From: an uncultured Pelagibacteraceae bacterium
GTDB lineage: Bacteria; Pseudomonadota; Alphaproteobacteria; Pelagibacterales; AG-422-B15
Assembly (NCBI GenBank): GCA_902510025.1
Contig: CABWZX010000005.1
Coordinates: 1-38,900, forward strand
Direction: 5' to 3'
Length of the DNA stretch: 38,900 nucleotides
The notes below the pieces were generated by a model. It was given only the letters and a program-made list of their open reading frames with translations. It searched no databases and was not told the origin of the DNA. This document shows positions 26,594 through 35,750 of this stretch, in pieces. The position numbers were made by a program, and so were the translations under genes. The first letter of the stretch is position 1; each line of letters starts with the position of its first letter.

Positions 26594-27226
26594 ATGATTT
26601 TAATTATTAATTGTACTAAAGGATTTGAATTTGCCTTAATTCAAAACGAAAAGACAATAGTTAAAAAGAAAAGTAAGCAATTAAGGAATATTTCTGAGAA
26701 ATTAGTAGTAGAAATTGAAAAATCATTATCTAAATTGAAATTAAATTACAAATCTATAAAGAAAATTGTTGTCATTACAGGCCCAGGAAGTTTTACAGGG
26801 ATTAGATCAGCTATTACTTTTGCAAAAGCATTAAACCTTTATTTAAAGATTAAAGTTATAGGAATATCTAAATTTGAAATATTAAACCTATTAACTAACA
26901 ATGATCGTAAACCAGAAATAAAAAATATATTTGTTCAAAATAATGAAAATACTTTTTTTCTACAAAAATTTAATTCTTCTGGAAAAATAGACTCAGTTCC
27001 TGAATTAGTGGATTTAAAGAAAAAAAAGGTCATACTTGATAAAGAAATAAGAATTATTTCTGATGGATTGAAAATAAAGGAGTATTTAGGTTACAAGAAA
27101 AAAACAAAAAAAGTTAACTTAGTTGAAATAATAGGTTATAGAATTGAAGATATATATAAAGTGGCTCAAAAATTAAGTGAAAAAAAATATATCCCTAAGC
27201 CATTATATACAAAAAATTTTTTTTGA
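26594..27226 (+). CDS. tsaB: tRNA threonylcarbamoyladenosine biosynthesis protein TsaB
   Basis: TsaB is the ASKHA-fold partner of TsaD in forming t6A at position 37 of ANN-reading tRNAs. The signature VVITGPGSFTGIRSAITFAKAL near residues 60-80 is clear, and ILIINCTKGFEFALIQ at the start fits the family. The length is 210 residues, with a very lysine-rich C-terminal half. In most alphaproteobacteria rimI follows tsaB before fur; here fur begins nine bases after tsaB and rimI is absent. Confidence 0.93.
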   Translation: MILIINCTKGFEFALIQNEKTIVKKKSKQLRNISEKLVVEIEKSLSKLKLNYKSIKKIVVITGPGSFTGIRSAITFAKALNLYLKIKVIGISKFEILNLLTNNDRKPEIKNIFVQNNENTFFLQKFNSSGKIDSVPELVDLKKKKVILDKEIRIISDGLKIKEYLGYKKKTKKVNLVEIIGYRIEDIYKVAQKLSEKKYIPKPLYTKNFF

Positions 27227-27235
27227 TGTTATAAA

Positions 27236-27646
27236 ATGATAAATCTAAAAAAACTCTGTGCTGAAAAAGGATTAAGAATGACAGAGCAGAGAAATATTAT
27301 AGCCGATGTTATTGATAAAATAGGCGGGCATCCAGATGTTAATGAAATTCATTTAAAAGCTAATGAAAAAGATAAGAATATAAGTATAGCTACTGTTTAT
27401 AGATCAGTGAAACTTTTTGAAGAATATGGTGCATTAGAAAAACATGATTTTAAAGATGGAAGATCAAGATATGAGTCAATTTCTAATTCTCATCACGATC
27501 ATCTTATTGATATAGATACTGGTGACGTTCATGAATTTACAAATGAAGAGATAGAAAAAATACAAAAAACAATAGCTAAAGAGTTAGGATTCAACCTTAT
27601 CGATCATAGGTTGGAATTATATGGAACGAAAATTAAAAAGAAATAA
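27236..27646 (+). CDS. fur: Fur-family metal-responsive transcriptional regulator
   Basis: A 136-residue Fur-family repressor. The winged helix is seen in GLRMTEQRNIIADVI and ISIATVYRSVKLFEEYGALEKHDFKDGRSRYE, the DNA-recognition part. The metal and dimerisation domain has SNSHHDHLIDIDTGDVHEF, including the H-H-D-H ligands. No C-terminal CxxC zinc site is present. Its location before plsC and miaB fits the alphaproteobacterial fur/mur gene, which responds to iron or to manganese depending on lineage. Which metal it senses cannot be said. Confidence 0.93.
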   Translation: MINLKKLCAEKGLRMTEQRNIIADVIDKIGGHPDVNEIHLKANEKDKNISIATVYRSVKLFEEYGALEKHDFKDGRSRYESISNSHHDHLIDIDTGDVHEFTNEEIEKIQKTIAKELGFNLIDHRLELYGTKIKKK

Positions 27647-27658
27647 TTATTTATTTTT

Positions 27659-28435
27659 ATGCGTTCACTAAGATTATTTTCAATTTTATTATGCTTGAGT
27701 ATTTTTATTATTATAACAATTCCAATTCAATTTTTGTTAAATATTTTTCAACTTAAATTGAAAAATACCTACCCTCTTTTCTTTTATAAGGTAATAAAGA
27801 ATATTGCTGGAATTAATATTGATACTGAAGGATTTGAAAGAATTATACATAAAGATACGGGGACACTTTATATTGCTAATCATGTTTCTTGGTTTGACAT
27901 TTTATGTTTAGGTTCAATATTAAATGCTAGATTTATTGCAAAGAAAGAAGTTGCTTCAATGGGTATATTTGGTTTTTTAGCAAAGCTAAGTAATACTTTT
28001 TTTATTGATAATTCTAATAAAAATAAAATTTATGAATATAATAATTTTATTAGAGAAAAATTAATTAATGGTGAGAGTTTAATTCTCTTTCCTGAAGGTA
28101 CCACTTCTGATGGCAATAGTATTAGAAGATTCAAATCCTCGCTTTTTGAGTGTATAAATTCAAGTGAAAGTTTAATTAATGTTCAACCAATATCTATTTG
28201 CTATGTTCGTAAAAATAATCTTCCTATGGGAATTTACTCTAGAAGATTTATTGCTTGGGTAGGTGAAACTTCTATGGTTAACTCAATGAAGGAATTTTTA
28301 TCCAGTGGTTCTATAACAGTAAATCTTATATTTCATCCAAAAATTTCAATGAAGCAGTTTAGTGATAGAAAAGAGCTCTCTTCATTTTGTGAAGAACAAA
28401 TACTTATTGGTTTAAATAAAACAATTAAAATATAG
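27659..28435 (+). CDS. plsC: 1-acyl-sn-glycerol-3-phosphate acyltransferase PlsC
   Basis: PlsC makes phosphatidic acid from lysophosphatidic acid at the inner membrane. The 258-residue product has an N-terminal membrane segment (LFSILLCLSIFIIITIPIQFLL). The catalytic NHVSWFDI supplies the HX4D motif, and FPEGTTSDG is the glycerol-phosphate binding motif. FIAKKEVASMGIFGFLAK lies between them as expected. It starts 12 bases after fur and ends 5 bases before miaB, so it belongs to the same transcript. Confidence 0.94.
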   Translation: MRSLRLFSILLCLSIFIIITIPIQFLLNIFQLKLKNTYPLFFYKVIKNIAGINIDTEGFERIIHKDTGTLYIANHVSWFDILCLGSILNARFIAKKEVASMGIFGFLAKLSNTFFIDNSNKNKIYEYNNFIREKLINGESLILFPEGTTSDGNSIRRFKSSLFECINSSESLINVQPISICYVRKNNLPMGIYSRRFIAWVGETSMVNSMKEFLSSGSITVNLIFHPKISMKQFSDRKELSSFCEEQILIGLNKTIKI

Positions 28436-28440
28436 ATCTA

Positions 28441-29751
28441 ATGAATTCAAAATCTTTTTTTGTAAAATCTTATGGATGTCAAATGAATTTTTATGATAGT
28501 GAAAAAATAACTTCAATACTTGAAAATAAAGGAATGACAGAAAAAGAAGAAATTAATCATGCTGACGTGGTAATATTTAATACTTGTAATATTAGAGATA
28601 AGGCAGCACACAAGGTCTATTCTGATATAGGTCGAGTAACTAAATTAAGTAAAGACAAAACAATAGCTGTAGTGGGTTGTGTGGCACAAGCTGAAAACTC
28701 AGAAATGTTTAATAAGAATAACAATATTGATATTGTTTTAGGTCCACAAAGCTATCATTTATTGCCTCAGATGATTAATGATAGTGAGAAAAATAAAGAA
28801 AAGTTAATAAATACTGATTTTATTATCAATGAAAAATTTGATTATATTAATGAAGAAAAAAAATCCAAAGGCGTTTCATCAGCTATAACGATCCAAGAAG
28901 GATGCGATAAGTTTTGTTCATTTTGTGTTGTACCGTTTACTAGGGGTCCTGAGTATTCAAGACATTTTAATGATATTAAATTAGAGGCAGAATCTGTATC
29001 AGCAAGAGGCGCTAGTGAAATCATTCTTCTTGGACAAAATGTTAACGCATACAACTATTCTTATAAGGGAAAGAATCATGATTTAACTCACTTAATAAAT
29101 TTAATCAGTGAGATTAATGAAGTAAAAAGAATTAGGTACACAACTTCTCACCCAATTAATATGTCAGAAGAACTAATAAAGCTACATTCAGAAAACAATA
29201 AGTTAATGCCCTTTTTACATTTACCAGTTCAATCGGGTTCAGATCAAATCTTAAAAAAAATGAATAGAAAATATAGTTCTTATGATTATAGAAAGATTAT
29301 TGAAAAATTAAAAAAATATAACCCAAATATTGAAATCTCATCCGATTTTATTATTGGATATCCTGGAGAAACAGAAAAAGATTTTGATGAAACATTGAAA
29401 TTAGTTGAAGAAATTAAATTTACTCAATCTTACTCATTTATATATAGTGAGAGACCTGGAACAAAATCAGCTTCAGAAGAAGATGAGATAAGTTCAAAGG
29501 TTAAGAAGGAAAGATTGTCTGTTCTTCAAGAAAAACTAAAGGATATTCAACTTGAATATAACAAATCTTTTTATGATAAATCTGTGAAAGTATTAGTAGA
29601 AAATCAAAGCATTAGTAATCCAAGATATTTCTTTGGAAGAACACCATTTATGCAGTCTGTTTATTTGGAATCTGATAGAGTTAAAATAGGTGAAGAAATG
29701 GATGTCAAAATTACATCTTGCAACCATAAGAGTTTATATGGTATTGCTTAA
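28441..29751 (+). CDS. miaB: tRNA-2-methylthio-N6-isopentenyladenosine37 synthase MiaB
   Basis: A 436-residue radical-SAM methylthiotransferase acting on i6A37 of tRNAs. The N-terminal UPF0004 domain holds three cysteines for the auxiliary cluster (KSYGCQMNF, FNTCNIRD, VVGCVAQ). The radical-SAM cluster is EGCDKFCSFCVVP (CxxxCxxC). A TRAM domain closes the protein (VKVLVENQS to VKITSCNHKSLYG). The length is normal. It sits six bases after plsC and ahead of phoH, in the conserved alphaproteobacterial order. Confidence 0.98.
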   Translation: MNSKSFFVKSYGCQMNFYDSEKITSILENKGMTEKEEINHADVVIFNTCNIRDKAAHKVYSDIGRVTKLSKDKTIAVVGCVAQAENSEMFNKNNNIDIVLGPQSYHLLPQMINDSEKNKEKLINTDFIINEKFDYINEEKKSKGVSSAITIQEGCDKFCSFCVVPFTRGPEYSRHFNDIKLEAESVSARGASEIILLGQNVNAYNYSYKGKNHDLTHLINLISEINEVKRIRYTTSHPINMSEELIKLHSENNKLMPFLHLPVQSGSDQILKKMNRKYSSYDYRKIIEKLKKYNPNIEISSDFIIGYPGETEKDFDETLKLVEEIKFTQSYSFIYSERPGTKSASEEDEISSKVKKERLSVLQEKLKDIQLEYNKSFYDKSVKVLVENQSISNPRYFFGRTPFMQSVYLESDRVKIGEEMDVKITSCNHKSLYGIA

Positions 29752-29770
29752 TTCATATTAGTTTTAAAAT

Positions 29771-30790
29771 TTGAAAAACAAACAAATAAATACGATATCC
29801 AATCAAACATCGAGGCAACCATCGAAGTCTTCAGTAATTAATATTGAAAACTCTGATGTTTTAGAAATATTTGGAATTAATAATGAAAACTTATCTTATT
29901 TTGAATCTTCTTTACCTTTAAAAATATTTCAAAAAGGGAACGAGCTAAATATTAAAGGAGAAAAAAAATATAGAAATATATTAAGAAATGCTATTCACAA
30001 AACTTTAACTGAAATTAAATTAAACAAAAATTTAAGGGAAAAAAATTTAATACAAGAAAATTTAAAGATGCAACTTTCAAAAGATACAGAAAATGTAAAA
30101 AATTTTACTATCACAAAAACCAGCAAAGGTGATGTTGTAGGAAAAAGTAATAGACAAAATGAGTACCTAGAAATCCTGAAGAAAAAACAAATTATTTTTG
30201 CTATTGGGCCAGCGGGAACTGGCAAAACATTTTTAGCAGTGGCTGCTGCAGTTTCACAATTAATTGAAAATAAGTTTGAAAGAATAATTTTATCTAGGCC
30301 CGCAGTAGAAGCTGGAGAAAAGTTAGGATTTCTCCCTGGTGACTTAAAGGAAAAAGTTGATCCTTATTTAAGGCCTTTGTATGATTCTCTTTATGACTTA
30401 ATGCCATCTGATGTCGCAATACGAAAAATACAATCAGGAGAAATTGAAATTGCTCCATTAGCTTTTATGAGAGGAAGAACATTAAATAATTCATTCGTGA
30501 TTTTAGATGAGGCACAAAATGCAACTTATAATCAAATAAAAATGTTTCTTACTAGATGTGGAAAAAATTCTCGTATGGTGGTTACAGGAGATCCCTCTCA
30601 AACAGATTTAGCAAAAAGAAGCGACTCAGGGCTGATTAAGTCCATAAGAATTTTAGAAGGAATTGATGATATAGAAGTTATTAATTTTAATGCAAAGGAT
30701 ATAGTTCGAGACAAAATGGTTTCCAAAATAATTGAAGCTTTTGATGCTCATGATGAGCATATCAAAGATTTATTTGATACTTCTTCTTAA
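29771..30790 (+). CDS. phoH: PhoH-family ATPase
   Basis: A 339-residue PhoH-like (ybeZ-type) P-loop NTPase, thought to act in RNA metabolism with YbeY. The Walker A motif is AIGPAGTGKTFLAVAAA, and the Walker B-like motif is NSFVILDEAQNAT. SRPAVEAGEKLGFLPGDLKEKVDPYLRPLYD and GDPSQTDL are family signatures. A KH-like N-terminal region (ISNQTSRQ to NAIHKTLTEI) precedes them. The start is TTG at 29771; no in-frame ATG nearby keeps the N-terminal region. It is followed after 16 bases by ybeY. Confidence 0.95.
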   Translation: MKNKQINTISNQTSRQPSKSSVINIENSDVLEIFGINNENLSYFESSLPLKIFQKGNELNIKGEKKYRNILRNAIHKTLTEIKLNKNLREKNLIQENLKMQLSKDTENVKNFTITKTSKGDVVGKSNRQNEYLEILKKKQIIFAIGPAGTGKTFLAVAAAVSQLIENKFERIILSRPAVEAGEKLGFLPGDLKEKVDPYLRPLYDSLYDLMPSDVAIRKIQSGEIEIAPLAFMRGRTLNNSFVILDEAQNATYNQIKMFLTRCGKNSRMVVTGDPSQTDLAKRSDSGLIKSIRILEGIDDIEVINFNAKDIVRDKMVSKIIEAFDAHDEHIKDLFDTSS

Positions 30791-30806
30791 TACAGATTAA
30801 TTTGAG

Positions 30807-31262
30807 ATGATTAAAGTTAGTTTTAATGTTGATGAGCCTTTTTGGGTTAAAGAAATGCCATTATTTAAAGAAAACATTTTAAGAGCAACAAAAGAAACTT
30901 TAAATACTGCGTTTAAATCTAAAAAAAATAATTTAGAAGTAAGTTTTTTACTTACATCAGATTCTAATATAAGATTACTTAACAAAAATTATAGAAATAA
31001 AGATAAATCAACTAATGTACTTGCATTTCCTATGAACCAAAAGACCTTTGGTAAAAATTATATTGTTGGAGATGTTGTAATTTCACTTCAAAAGATTTTA
31101 AGCGAATCAAAGAAACTTAAAACCCAAAAATATAAATACTTATCAAAAATAACAATTCATGGAGTTCTTCATTTGTTAGGTTTTGATCATAAATCAAACA
31201 AACAACATGACGAAATGAATAGAATAGAACAAAAGGTATTTAAAAAAATATTTTCTAAATAA
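30807..31262 (+). CDS. ybeY: Endoribonuclease YbeY
   Basis: YbeY is a zinc-dependent endoribonuclease needed for 16S rRNA 3' maturation and ribosome quality control. The metal site HGVLHLLGFDH (H-x3-H-x5-H) is complete, and the preceding TNVLAFPMN and VGDVVIS are typical. At 151 residues it is of normal size, with an N-terminus comparable to other alphaproteobacterial forms. The stop overlaps the corC ATG by one base (TAATG), and phoH is immediately upstream, the usual trio. Confidence 0.96.
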   Translation: MIKVSFNVDEPFWVKEMPLFKENILRATKETLNTAFKSKKNNLEVSFLLTSDSNIRLLNKNYRNKDKSTNVLAFPMNQKTFGKNYIVGDVVISLQKILSESKKLKTQKYKYLSKITIHGVLHLLGFDHKSNKQHDEMNRIEQKVFKKIFSK

Positions 31263-32098
31263 TGTTCAAAAATTTATTAAGCAAATTTCTTTCATCAAAT
31301 ATATCTAAAAATGTTTCTCTTAAAGAGAATCTTGAAACAGTTTTAGACACGGTAAAAAAAGATGATGAGAATATCTCTAAACAAGAAAGGTTAATGTTAT
31401 TAAACGTCTTAAAAATCGATCAAATTAGATCAACAGATATAATGATTCCAAGGGCTGATATTGGAGCTGTTGAAGTTAATGATTCTTTTGACAAAGTATT
31501 AGAAGTTTTTATTAAAGAGTCCCATTCACGCGTTCCTGTTTATGAAAAAAATCTAGATAATATTATTGGAATGATACATATCAAAGATCTTGTAAAATAT
31601 CAAAATGAAGGAAATTTTGAAAAAGGTTTTTTGAACAAAATAAAAAGGGAAATAATTGAAATACCTCCATCTATGCCAGTACTAGATTTATTAATGAAAA
31701 TGCAGCTTACAAGATTACATATGGGGGTTGTTATTGATGAATATGGTGGGACAGATGGATTAGTTACTATTGAAGATGTTATCGAAGAAATTACAGGTGA
31801 AATAGAAGATGAACATGATGAACAGAACATGCCAATGTTAATTAAAACATCCCCTAATTCTTTTGAGGCTAGTGCTAGAGTTGAAATTGAAGAATTTGAA
31901 AAACTATCAAAAATCAATTTTTTAAAAGATTATAATAATGAAGATGTAGATACATTGGGTGGCTTAGTAGTTGCGTTAGCTGGGAGGGTTCCACAAAGAG
32001 GTGAAATAATTAAACACGAATCAGGATTAACTTTTGAAATAAATGATGCTGATCCTAGACGAATTAAATCAATAAAAATTTCATACCCAAAATTATAA
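31262..32098 (+). CDS. corC: CBS-domain CorC/HlyC-type protein
   Basis: A 278-residue cytosolic protein of the CorC/HlyC group. RSTDIMIPRADIGAVE and the following SHSRVPVYEKNLDNIIGMIHIKDL form the first CBS domain. LLMKMQLTRLHMGVVIDEYGGTDGLVTIEDVIEEITGEIEDE forms the second with the signature end. The C-terminal CorC_HlyC domain (LGGLVVALAGRVPQRGEII) is present. There is no transmembrane DUF21 part. Family members bind adenine nucleotides and have been linked to magnesium/cobalt efflux; the precise role is uncertain. Confidence 0.93.
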   Translation: MFKNLLSKFLSSNISKNVSLKENLETVLDTVKKDDENISKQERLMLLNVLKIDQIRSTDIMIPRADIGAVEVNDSFDKVLEVFIKESHSRVPVYEKNLDNIIGMIHIKDLVKYQNEGNFEKGFLNKIKREIIEIPPSMPVLDLLMKMQLTRLHMGVVIDEYGGTDGLVTIEDVIEEITGEIEDEHDEQNMPMLIKTSPNSFEASARVEIEEFEKLSKINFLKDYNNEDVDTLGGLVVALAGRVPQRGEIIKHESGLTFEINDADPRRIKSIKISYPKL

Positions 32099-32101
32099 AA
32101 A

Positions 32102-33538
32102 ATGATCTTTAATTTTTTTTTTTCGAATAAAAAAAGGTTATTTTTATTAACTTCTTTACTATTAGGAGGTCTATTTTCTCTTTCTTTTGATCCATACAAT
32201 ATTCCATTTTTTTCATTAATTATTGTTGGAATATTTTTCAAGTTAAATGATTCTATTTTTTTAATTTTTGGCAAAGACTACAAACTTATGTTTTTTACAG
32301 GAATCTTATTTGGATTTAGTTTTTTTATTACTAGTATTTATTGGATTACAAATTCTATTTTTGTTTTTGATTCAAGCTTGGCTTATCTTAGTCCGTTTCC
32401 ACTAATCATTTTACCTATAATTCTGGGTATATTTTATGGATTAATGCAATTAATAAACTCATTTTTATGGAGTTTAAATATTTCACGTATATTTTTCTTT
32501 TCAGCGATTTGGATTTTTTTTGAAATAATTAGAAGTACACTTTTAATTGGATTTCCGTGGAACCTGATAGCCTATAGTTGGTCATGGTCAATTAGTTTCA
32601 TGCAGTCATTGTCACTTTTTGGAGTGTTTGGATTAGGTCTTATATCTATATTTTGTGCTGCGGGAATATTTTCTTTAAATTTAAAAAAAGCAAATATATT
32701 TTTATGTATATTTTCTATTTCTATTTTAATTACTGTATATTTATTTGGATATAATAGAGTAGTAAACTATGAAAATGTTTATCTAAATGATGATAAGTTT
32801 AGATTAGTAAGTACAAATTTTCATCAAGAAGAAAAATGGACAGATGAATCATTTGAGAAAATGATTTCATTAAGTTCAAATGAAGCTATTACTTTTTTCC
32901 CTGAGACTGCATTTGGTGTGCGTCAAGTTAGTAAAGATAATTGGTTTGGGGGCTTTATTCGAAGCAATGGGAAAGAATTTTTTAATTCAGTTCAATTTAA
33001 TAACCAAATATATGATAAAAGAAAACTTGTACCTTTTGGTGAATTTATACCATTCCATAAAATGCTTGATAAGATTGGATTAAAGAATCTTATGCCTTTT
33101 GAATCATTTAGTTCAGGTAAAATAAATAACAATTTTAATAATTTTATAGTTCCTCTAATATGCTATGAAGGTATTTTTTCAAAACTTGCAAGAGATAATA
33201 TCCAAGCTACTTCAGGTTTGTTAGTTAATATTACTAACGATGCTTGGTTTGGAGATGGAGCTGGACCGATACAACACTTTACCCATGTAAGATTTCGTTC
33301 AGTAGAATACGGTTTACCTCTCGTTCGTTCAGCAAATATGGGGATTTCTGCTTTAGTAAACCCAATCGGTGTAGTAGAGGAAATAATCCCCCATGGTGAA
33401 ATGAATTTTGTAGATTTGAAAATTCCAAGTAAAATTAGTAGTACTTTTTATACTCAATTTGGGGATAATATTGCATATTTTTTTATAGTCTTATTTTTTT
33501 TAATTGGCTATTCTACTTCGAAATTAATTAAAGATTAG
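32102..33538 (+). CDS. lnt: Apolipoprotein N-acyltransferase Lnt
   Basis: Lnt adds the third acyl chain to lipoproteins in the inner membrane. The first 210 residues of the 478-residue protein are hydrophobic with several membrane segments. The nitrilase-like domain follows with the catalytic Glu in TFFPETAFG, Lys in [13 protein letters not shown] and Cys in [28 protein letters not shown] and [15 protein letters not shown] are further conserved blocks. It begins three bases after corC and ends four bases before metK. Possible clients in the window are the LpoA-like and BON proteins. Confidence 0.96.
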   Translation: MIFNFFFSNKKRLFLLTSLLLGGLFSLSFDPYNIPFFSLIIVGIFFKLNDSIFLIFGKDYKLMFFTGILFGFSFFITSIYWITNSIFVFDSSLAYLSPFPLIILPIILGIFYGLMQLINSFLWSLNISRIFFFSAIWIFFEIIRSTLLIGFPWNLIAYSWSWSISFMQSLSLFGVFGLGLISIFCAAGIFSLNLKKANIFLCIFSISILITVYLFGYNRVVNYENVYLNDDKFRLVSTNFHQEEKWTDESFEKMISLSSNEAITFFPETAFGVRQVSKDNWFGGFIRSNGKEFFNSVQFNNQIYDKRKLVPFGEFIPFHKMLDKIGLKNLMPFESFSSGKINNNFNNFIVPLICYEGIFSKLARDNIQATSGLLVNITNDAWFGDGAGPIQHFTHVRFRSVEYGLPLVRSANMGISALVNPIGVVEEIIPHGEMNFVDLKIPSKISSTFYTQFGDNIAYFFIVLFFLIGYSTSKLIKD

Positions 33539-33542
33539 ATAT

Positions 33543-34703
33543 ATGGGTAAGGAATATTTATTTACTAGTGAGTCAGTTTCAGAGGGTCACCCTGATAAGG
33601 TTTGTGATATAATATCTGACTATATTGTAGATGATTTTTTATCACAGCCAAATTCCGAAAATTGGAGAGTCGCATTAGAAACGTTAGTTACAACTAATCA
33701 AGTGGTTGTTTCTGGTGAAGTGCGTGGTCCAGATGGATTTCAATGTGATTACGAGTCATTAGCTAGAGCAGCAGTAAAAGAAATTGGTTATGAACAAGAA
33801 AAATTTCACTGGGAAAATTTTAATTTTACATCATTTGTTCACGGCCAGTCCGGAGATATTGCCATGGGCGTTGATGCAAAAGACAATAAGGATCAGGGTG
33901 CAGGAGATCAAGGCATAATGTTTGGATATGCTTGTAAAGAGACACCAGTTTTAATGCCAGCTCCTATTTACTATTCGCATTTGATATTAAGAAATCTTGC
34001 TGAAGCGAGGAAAAATAATACAATCAATGGAATACAACCTGATTCAAAAAGTCAAGTTACGTTAAAATATAATGAGTCTAGTCCAGTTGAATGCACTGAA
34101 GTTGTAGTTTCTACTCAACACGACAAAGAGCTAGAATTATCTGATGTTGAAGAAATTGTTACACCATTTATTAAAAATGTACTCCCAGAAGATTGGTTAA
34201 AAAATACTCAATTTCATATTAATCCAACAGGCAGATTTGAAACTGGAGGACCAGATGGGGATACAGGACTTACAGGTAGAAAGATAATTGTTGATACTTA
34301 TGGTGGAGCCGCTCCTCATGGAGGAGGTGCTTTTTCTGGAAAAGATCCTACAAAGGTTGATCGATCTGCAGCATACATAGCAAGATATCTTGCAAAAAAT
34401 ATAGTAGCAGCCGATTTGGCTGACAAATGCACAATTCAGTTAGCGTATGCAATTGGGGTCTCAAGGCCATTATCTTTTTATGTAAATACACACGGATCAG
34501 GAAAGGTTGATAACACTACTCTAATTAAAAAATTGAATAGTATTGTCGATTTGACACCAAGGGGAATTAGAGACCACTTAGAATTACACAAACCAATATA
34601 TAAAAACTCAGCTGCTTACGGTCATTTTGGAAGAGAAGCGGGAAAAGATGGTTCTTTTTCATGGGAGAAAACTGATTTAGTAGATCAACTTAAAAATATT
34701 TAA
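33543..34703 (+). CDS. metK: S-adenosylmethionine synthetase
   Basis: MetK makes SAM from methionine and ATP; users of SAM in this window include RsmI, TrmB, MiaB and the FkbM protein. The 386-residue sequence contains [14 protein letters not shown] (ATP site), [12 protein letters not shown], the hexapeptide-type motif, and [19 protein letters not shown] near residue 260. The ATG is only four bases after the lnt stop, which leaves no room for a SAM riboswitch directly upstream; any such control would have to act on the whole operon. Confidence 0.98.
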   Translation: MGKEYLFTSESVSEGHPDKVCDIISDYIVDDFLSQPNSENWRVALETLVTTNQVVVSGEVRGPDGFQCDYESLARAAVKEIGYEQEKFHWENFNFTSFVHGQSGDIAMGVDAKDNKDQGAGDQGIMFGYACKETPVLMPAPIYYSHLILRNLAEARKNNTINGIQPDSKSQVTLKYNESSPVECTEVVVSTQHDKELELSDVEEIVTPFIKNVLPEDWLKNTQFHINPTGRFETGGPDGDTGLTGRKIIVDTYGGAAPHGGGAFSGKDPTKVDRSAAYIARYLAKNIVAADLADKCTIQLAYAIGVSRPLSFYVNTHGSGKVDNTTLIKKLNSIVDLTPRGIRDHLELHKPIYKNSAAYGHFGREAGKDGSFSWEKTDLVDQLKNI

Positions 34704-34706
34704 TTT

Positions 34707-35417
34707 TTGTTTGATTTAAATCATAAGTTTCCTGAATTTTATCAGTTTCACGGAAGACGAATATCAAAAAAAATATCTGAGTCAAATATTAATTTAATTA
34801 ATAATAAATTTAAAAAATATTCTATTGATAATGATGTTATTAATTTATTAATTAAAGAAGATTATAAGCTAAATTTATCAATAAATAATGATTTTAAAAA
34901 AATAATTATAGAAGTTGGATTTGGTAACGGTGATTACTTGATTAACAATGCAAAAGAAAATCCGAATTGCTTATATATTGGATCAGAAGTTTATATTAAT
35001 GGAATTGCGAGAGTATTAAAATATATCTTAAAATATAATTTAGAAAATATAAAACTTTGTGGAATCAATTTTTTATATTTACTTAAATCTCTAAAACCTA
35101 AAACTATCGATGAAATATATGTTATTAATCCAGATCCATGGCCAAAAAAAAGACACAACAAAAGAAGATTGTTAAATTCCAATAATCTTTTATCAATGAA
35201 TACATTATTGAAAAAAGAAGGAAAAATTTTTATTTCAACAGATTCAAAGGATTATTTTGATGAAATAAAATTGGCTATAAATAAAGAAAACTATTTTGAT
35301 GAAGTAATTTACGCATGTATGAGTGACTCAGATATTATGTATGGGATCTCTAACTATCAAAGGAAAGCAATATCTAAGAACAAAGATATTTATAAAATCG
35401 AAATTTTTCGCAATTAA
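34707..35417 (+). CDS. trmB: tRNA (guanine46-N7)-methyltransferase TrmB
   Basis: TrmB forms m7G46 in tRNA variable loops. Motif I is IIIEVGFGNGDYL, followed by ENPNCLYIGSEVY and, near the end of the fold, the family signature NPDPWPKKRHNKRRL. The N-terminal FHGRRISKK matches the usual YGRR block. The product is 236 residues. The start is TTG at 34707, three bases after metK; no ATG lies in frame before the conserved region. It is lysine- and isoleucine-rich, reflecting the low G+C. Confidence 0.94.
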   Translation: MFDLNHKFPEFYQFHGRRISKKISESNINLINNKFKKYSIDNDVINLLIKEDYKLNLSINNDFKKIIIEVGFGNGDYLINNAKENPNCLYIGSEVYINGIARVLKYILKYNLENIKLCGINFLYLLKSLKPKTIDEIYVINPDPWPKKRHNKRRLLNSNNLLSMNTLLKKEGKIFISTDSKDYFDEIKLAINKENYFDEVIYACMSDSDIMYGISNYQRKAISKNKDIYKIEIFRN

Positions 35418-35447
35418 CACATTGAAATTAAATAATATTTTCACTAC

Positions 35448-35476
35448 TTGATTTCTCAATTTTTGAGGTGTATAGA
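35448..35476 (+). promoter_or_regulatory. Candidate promoter of the nusA operon
   Basis: TTGATT (35448-35453) and TATAGA (35471-35476) are spaced by exactly 17 bases. The spacer contains the small dyad CTCAA-ttt-TTGAG. A transcript from here would carry a leader of about 65 nt that includes the terminator-like hairpin before nusA. Confidence 0.5.
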
Positions 35477-35506
35477 ATGACTAAATTATTGCTAAACCGA
35501 GAATAA

Positions 35507-35531
35507 AGTGGGTTAAGCCCGCTTTTTTTTT
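35507..35531 (+). terminator. Intrinsic terminator / leader attenuator just before nusA
   Basis: AGTGGG pairs with CCCGCT around the loop TTAAG (one G-U pair) and is followed by nine T. It ends 17 bases before the nusA start. It may terminate the trmB transcript, or act as an attenuator in the nusA leader. Position and sequence resemble the hairpin called the rimP leader ahead of rimP-nusA-infB in other proteobacteria; that match is from memory and was not computed. Confidence 0.75.
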
Positions 35532-35548
35532 ATTTAAAAGGAAATCTA

Positions 35549-35748
35549 ATGGTAAGTGCAAATAAAATAGAAATTTTAAGAATAGCTGAAACTGTAGCTC
35601 AGGAAAAAATGATAGAAAAAGAAATTGTTCTTTCTGCCTTGGAAGAAGCAATCGTTAAGGCTGCAAAAAATAATTATGGTGAAGAGAATGAAGTTGTAGC
35701 GGAAATCAACCATGAAAATGGAGATATTTTGATTTCTAGAAAAATGCA
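35549..35748 (+). pseudogene. nusA: NusA 5' fragment (about 66 codons), broken at an inverted junction
   Basis: The first about 66 residues ([43 protein letters not shown]) are the N-terminal RNA-polymerase-binding domain of NusA, the transcription elongation, pausing and termination factor. AAGGAAA precedes the ATG at a good distance. After RKMQ the reading frame turns into EQHLSHL and stops; those bases are infB read backwards. NusA should continue for more than 400 residues. The rest of a NusA appears on the opposite strand at 37699-38900, so this is not an independent short gene. Confidence 0.88.
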
Positions 35749-35750
35749 AG
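35741..35750. other. Inverted junction joining nusA (+) to infB (-)
   Basis: To the left of this point the plus strand encodes NusA up to about codon 66. To the right the minus strand encodes IF-2 from [15 protein letters not shown] backwards. The bases around AAAATGCAAG can be read as the end of either side, so the exact crossover is uncertain by several bases and may involve a short microhomology. No transposon, att site or long repeat is visible at the junction. Confidence 0.8.

Noticed and set aside
31600-31917. 105-aa minus-strand ORF opposite corC
   Set aside because: It is a Ser/Ile-rich antisense shadow of the CBS and CorC domains, with no motif of its own.
33539-33542. SAM riboswitch ahead of metK
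   Set aside because: Only four bases separate lnt and metK, so there is no leader in which to place one.
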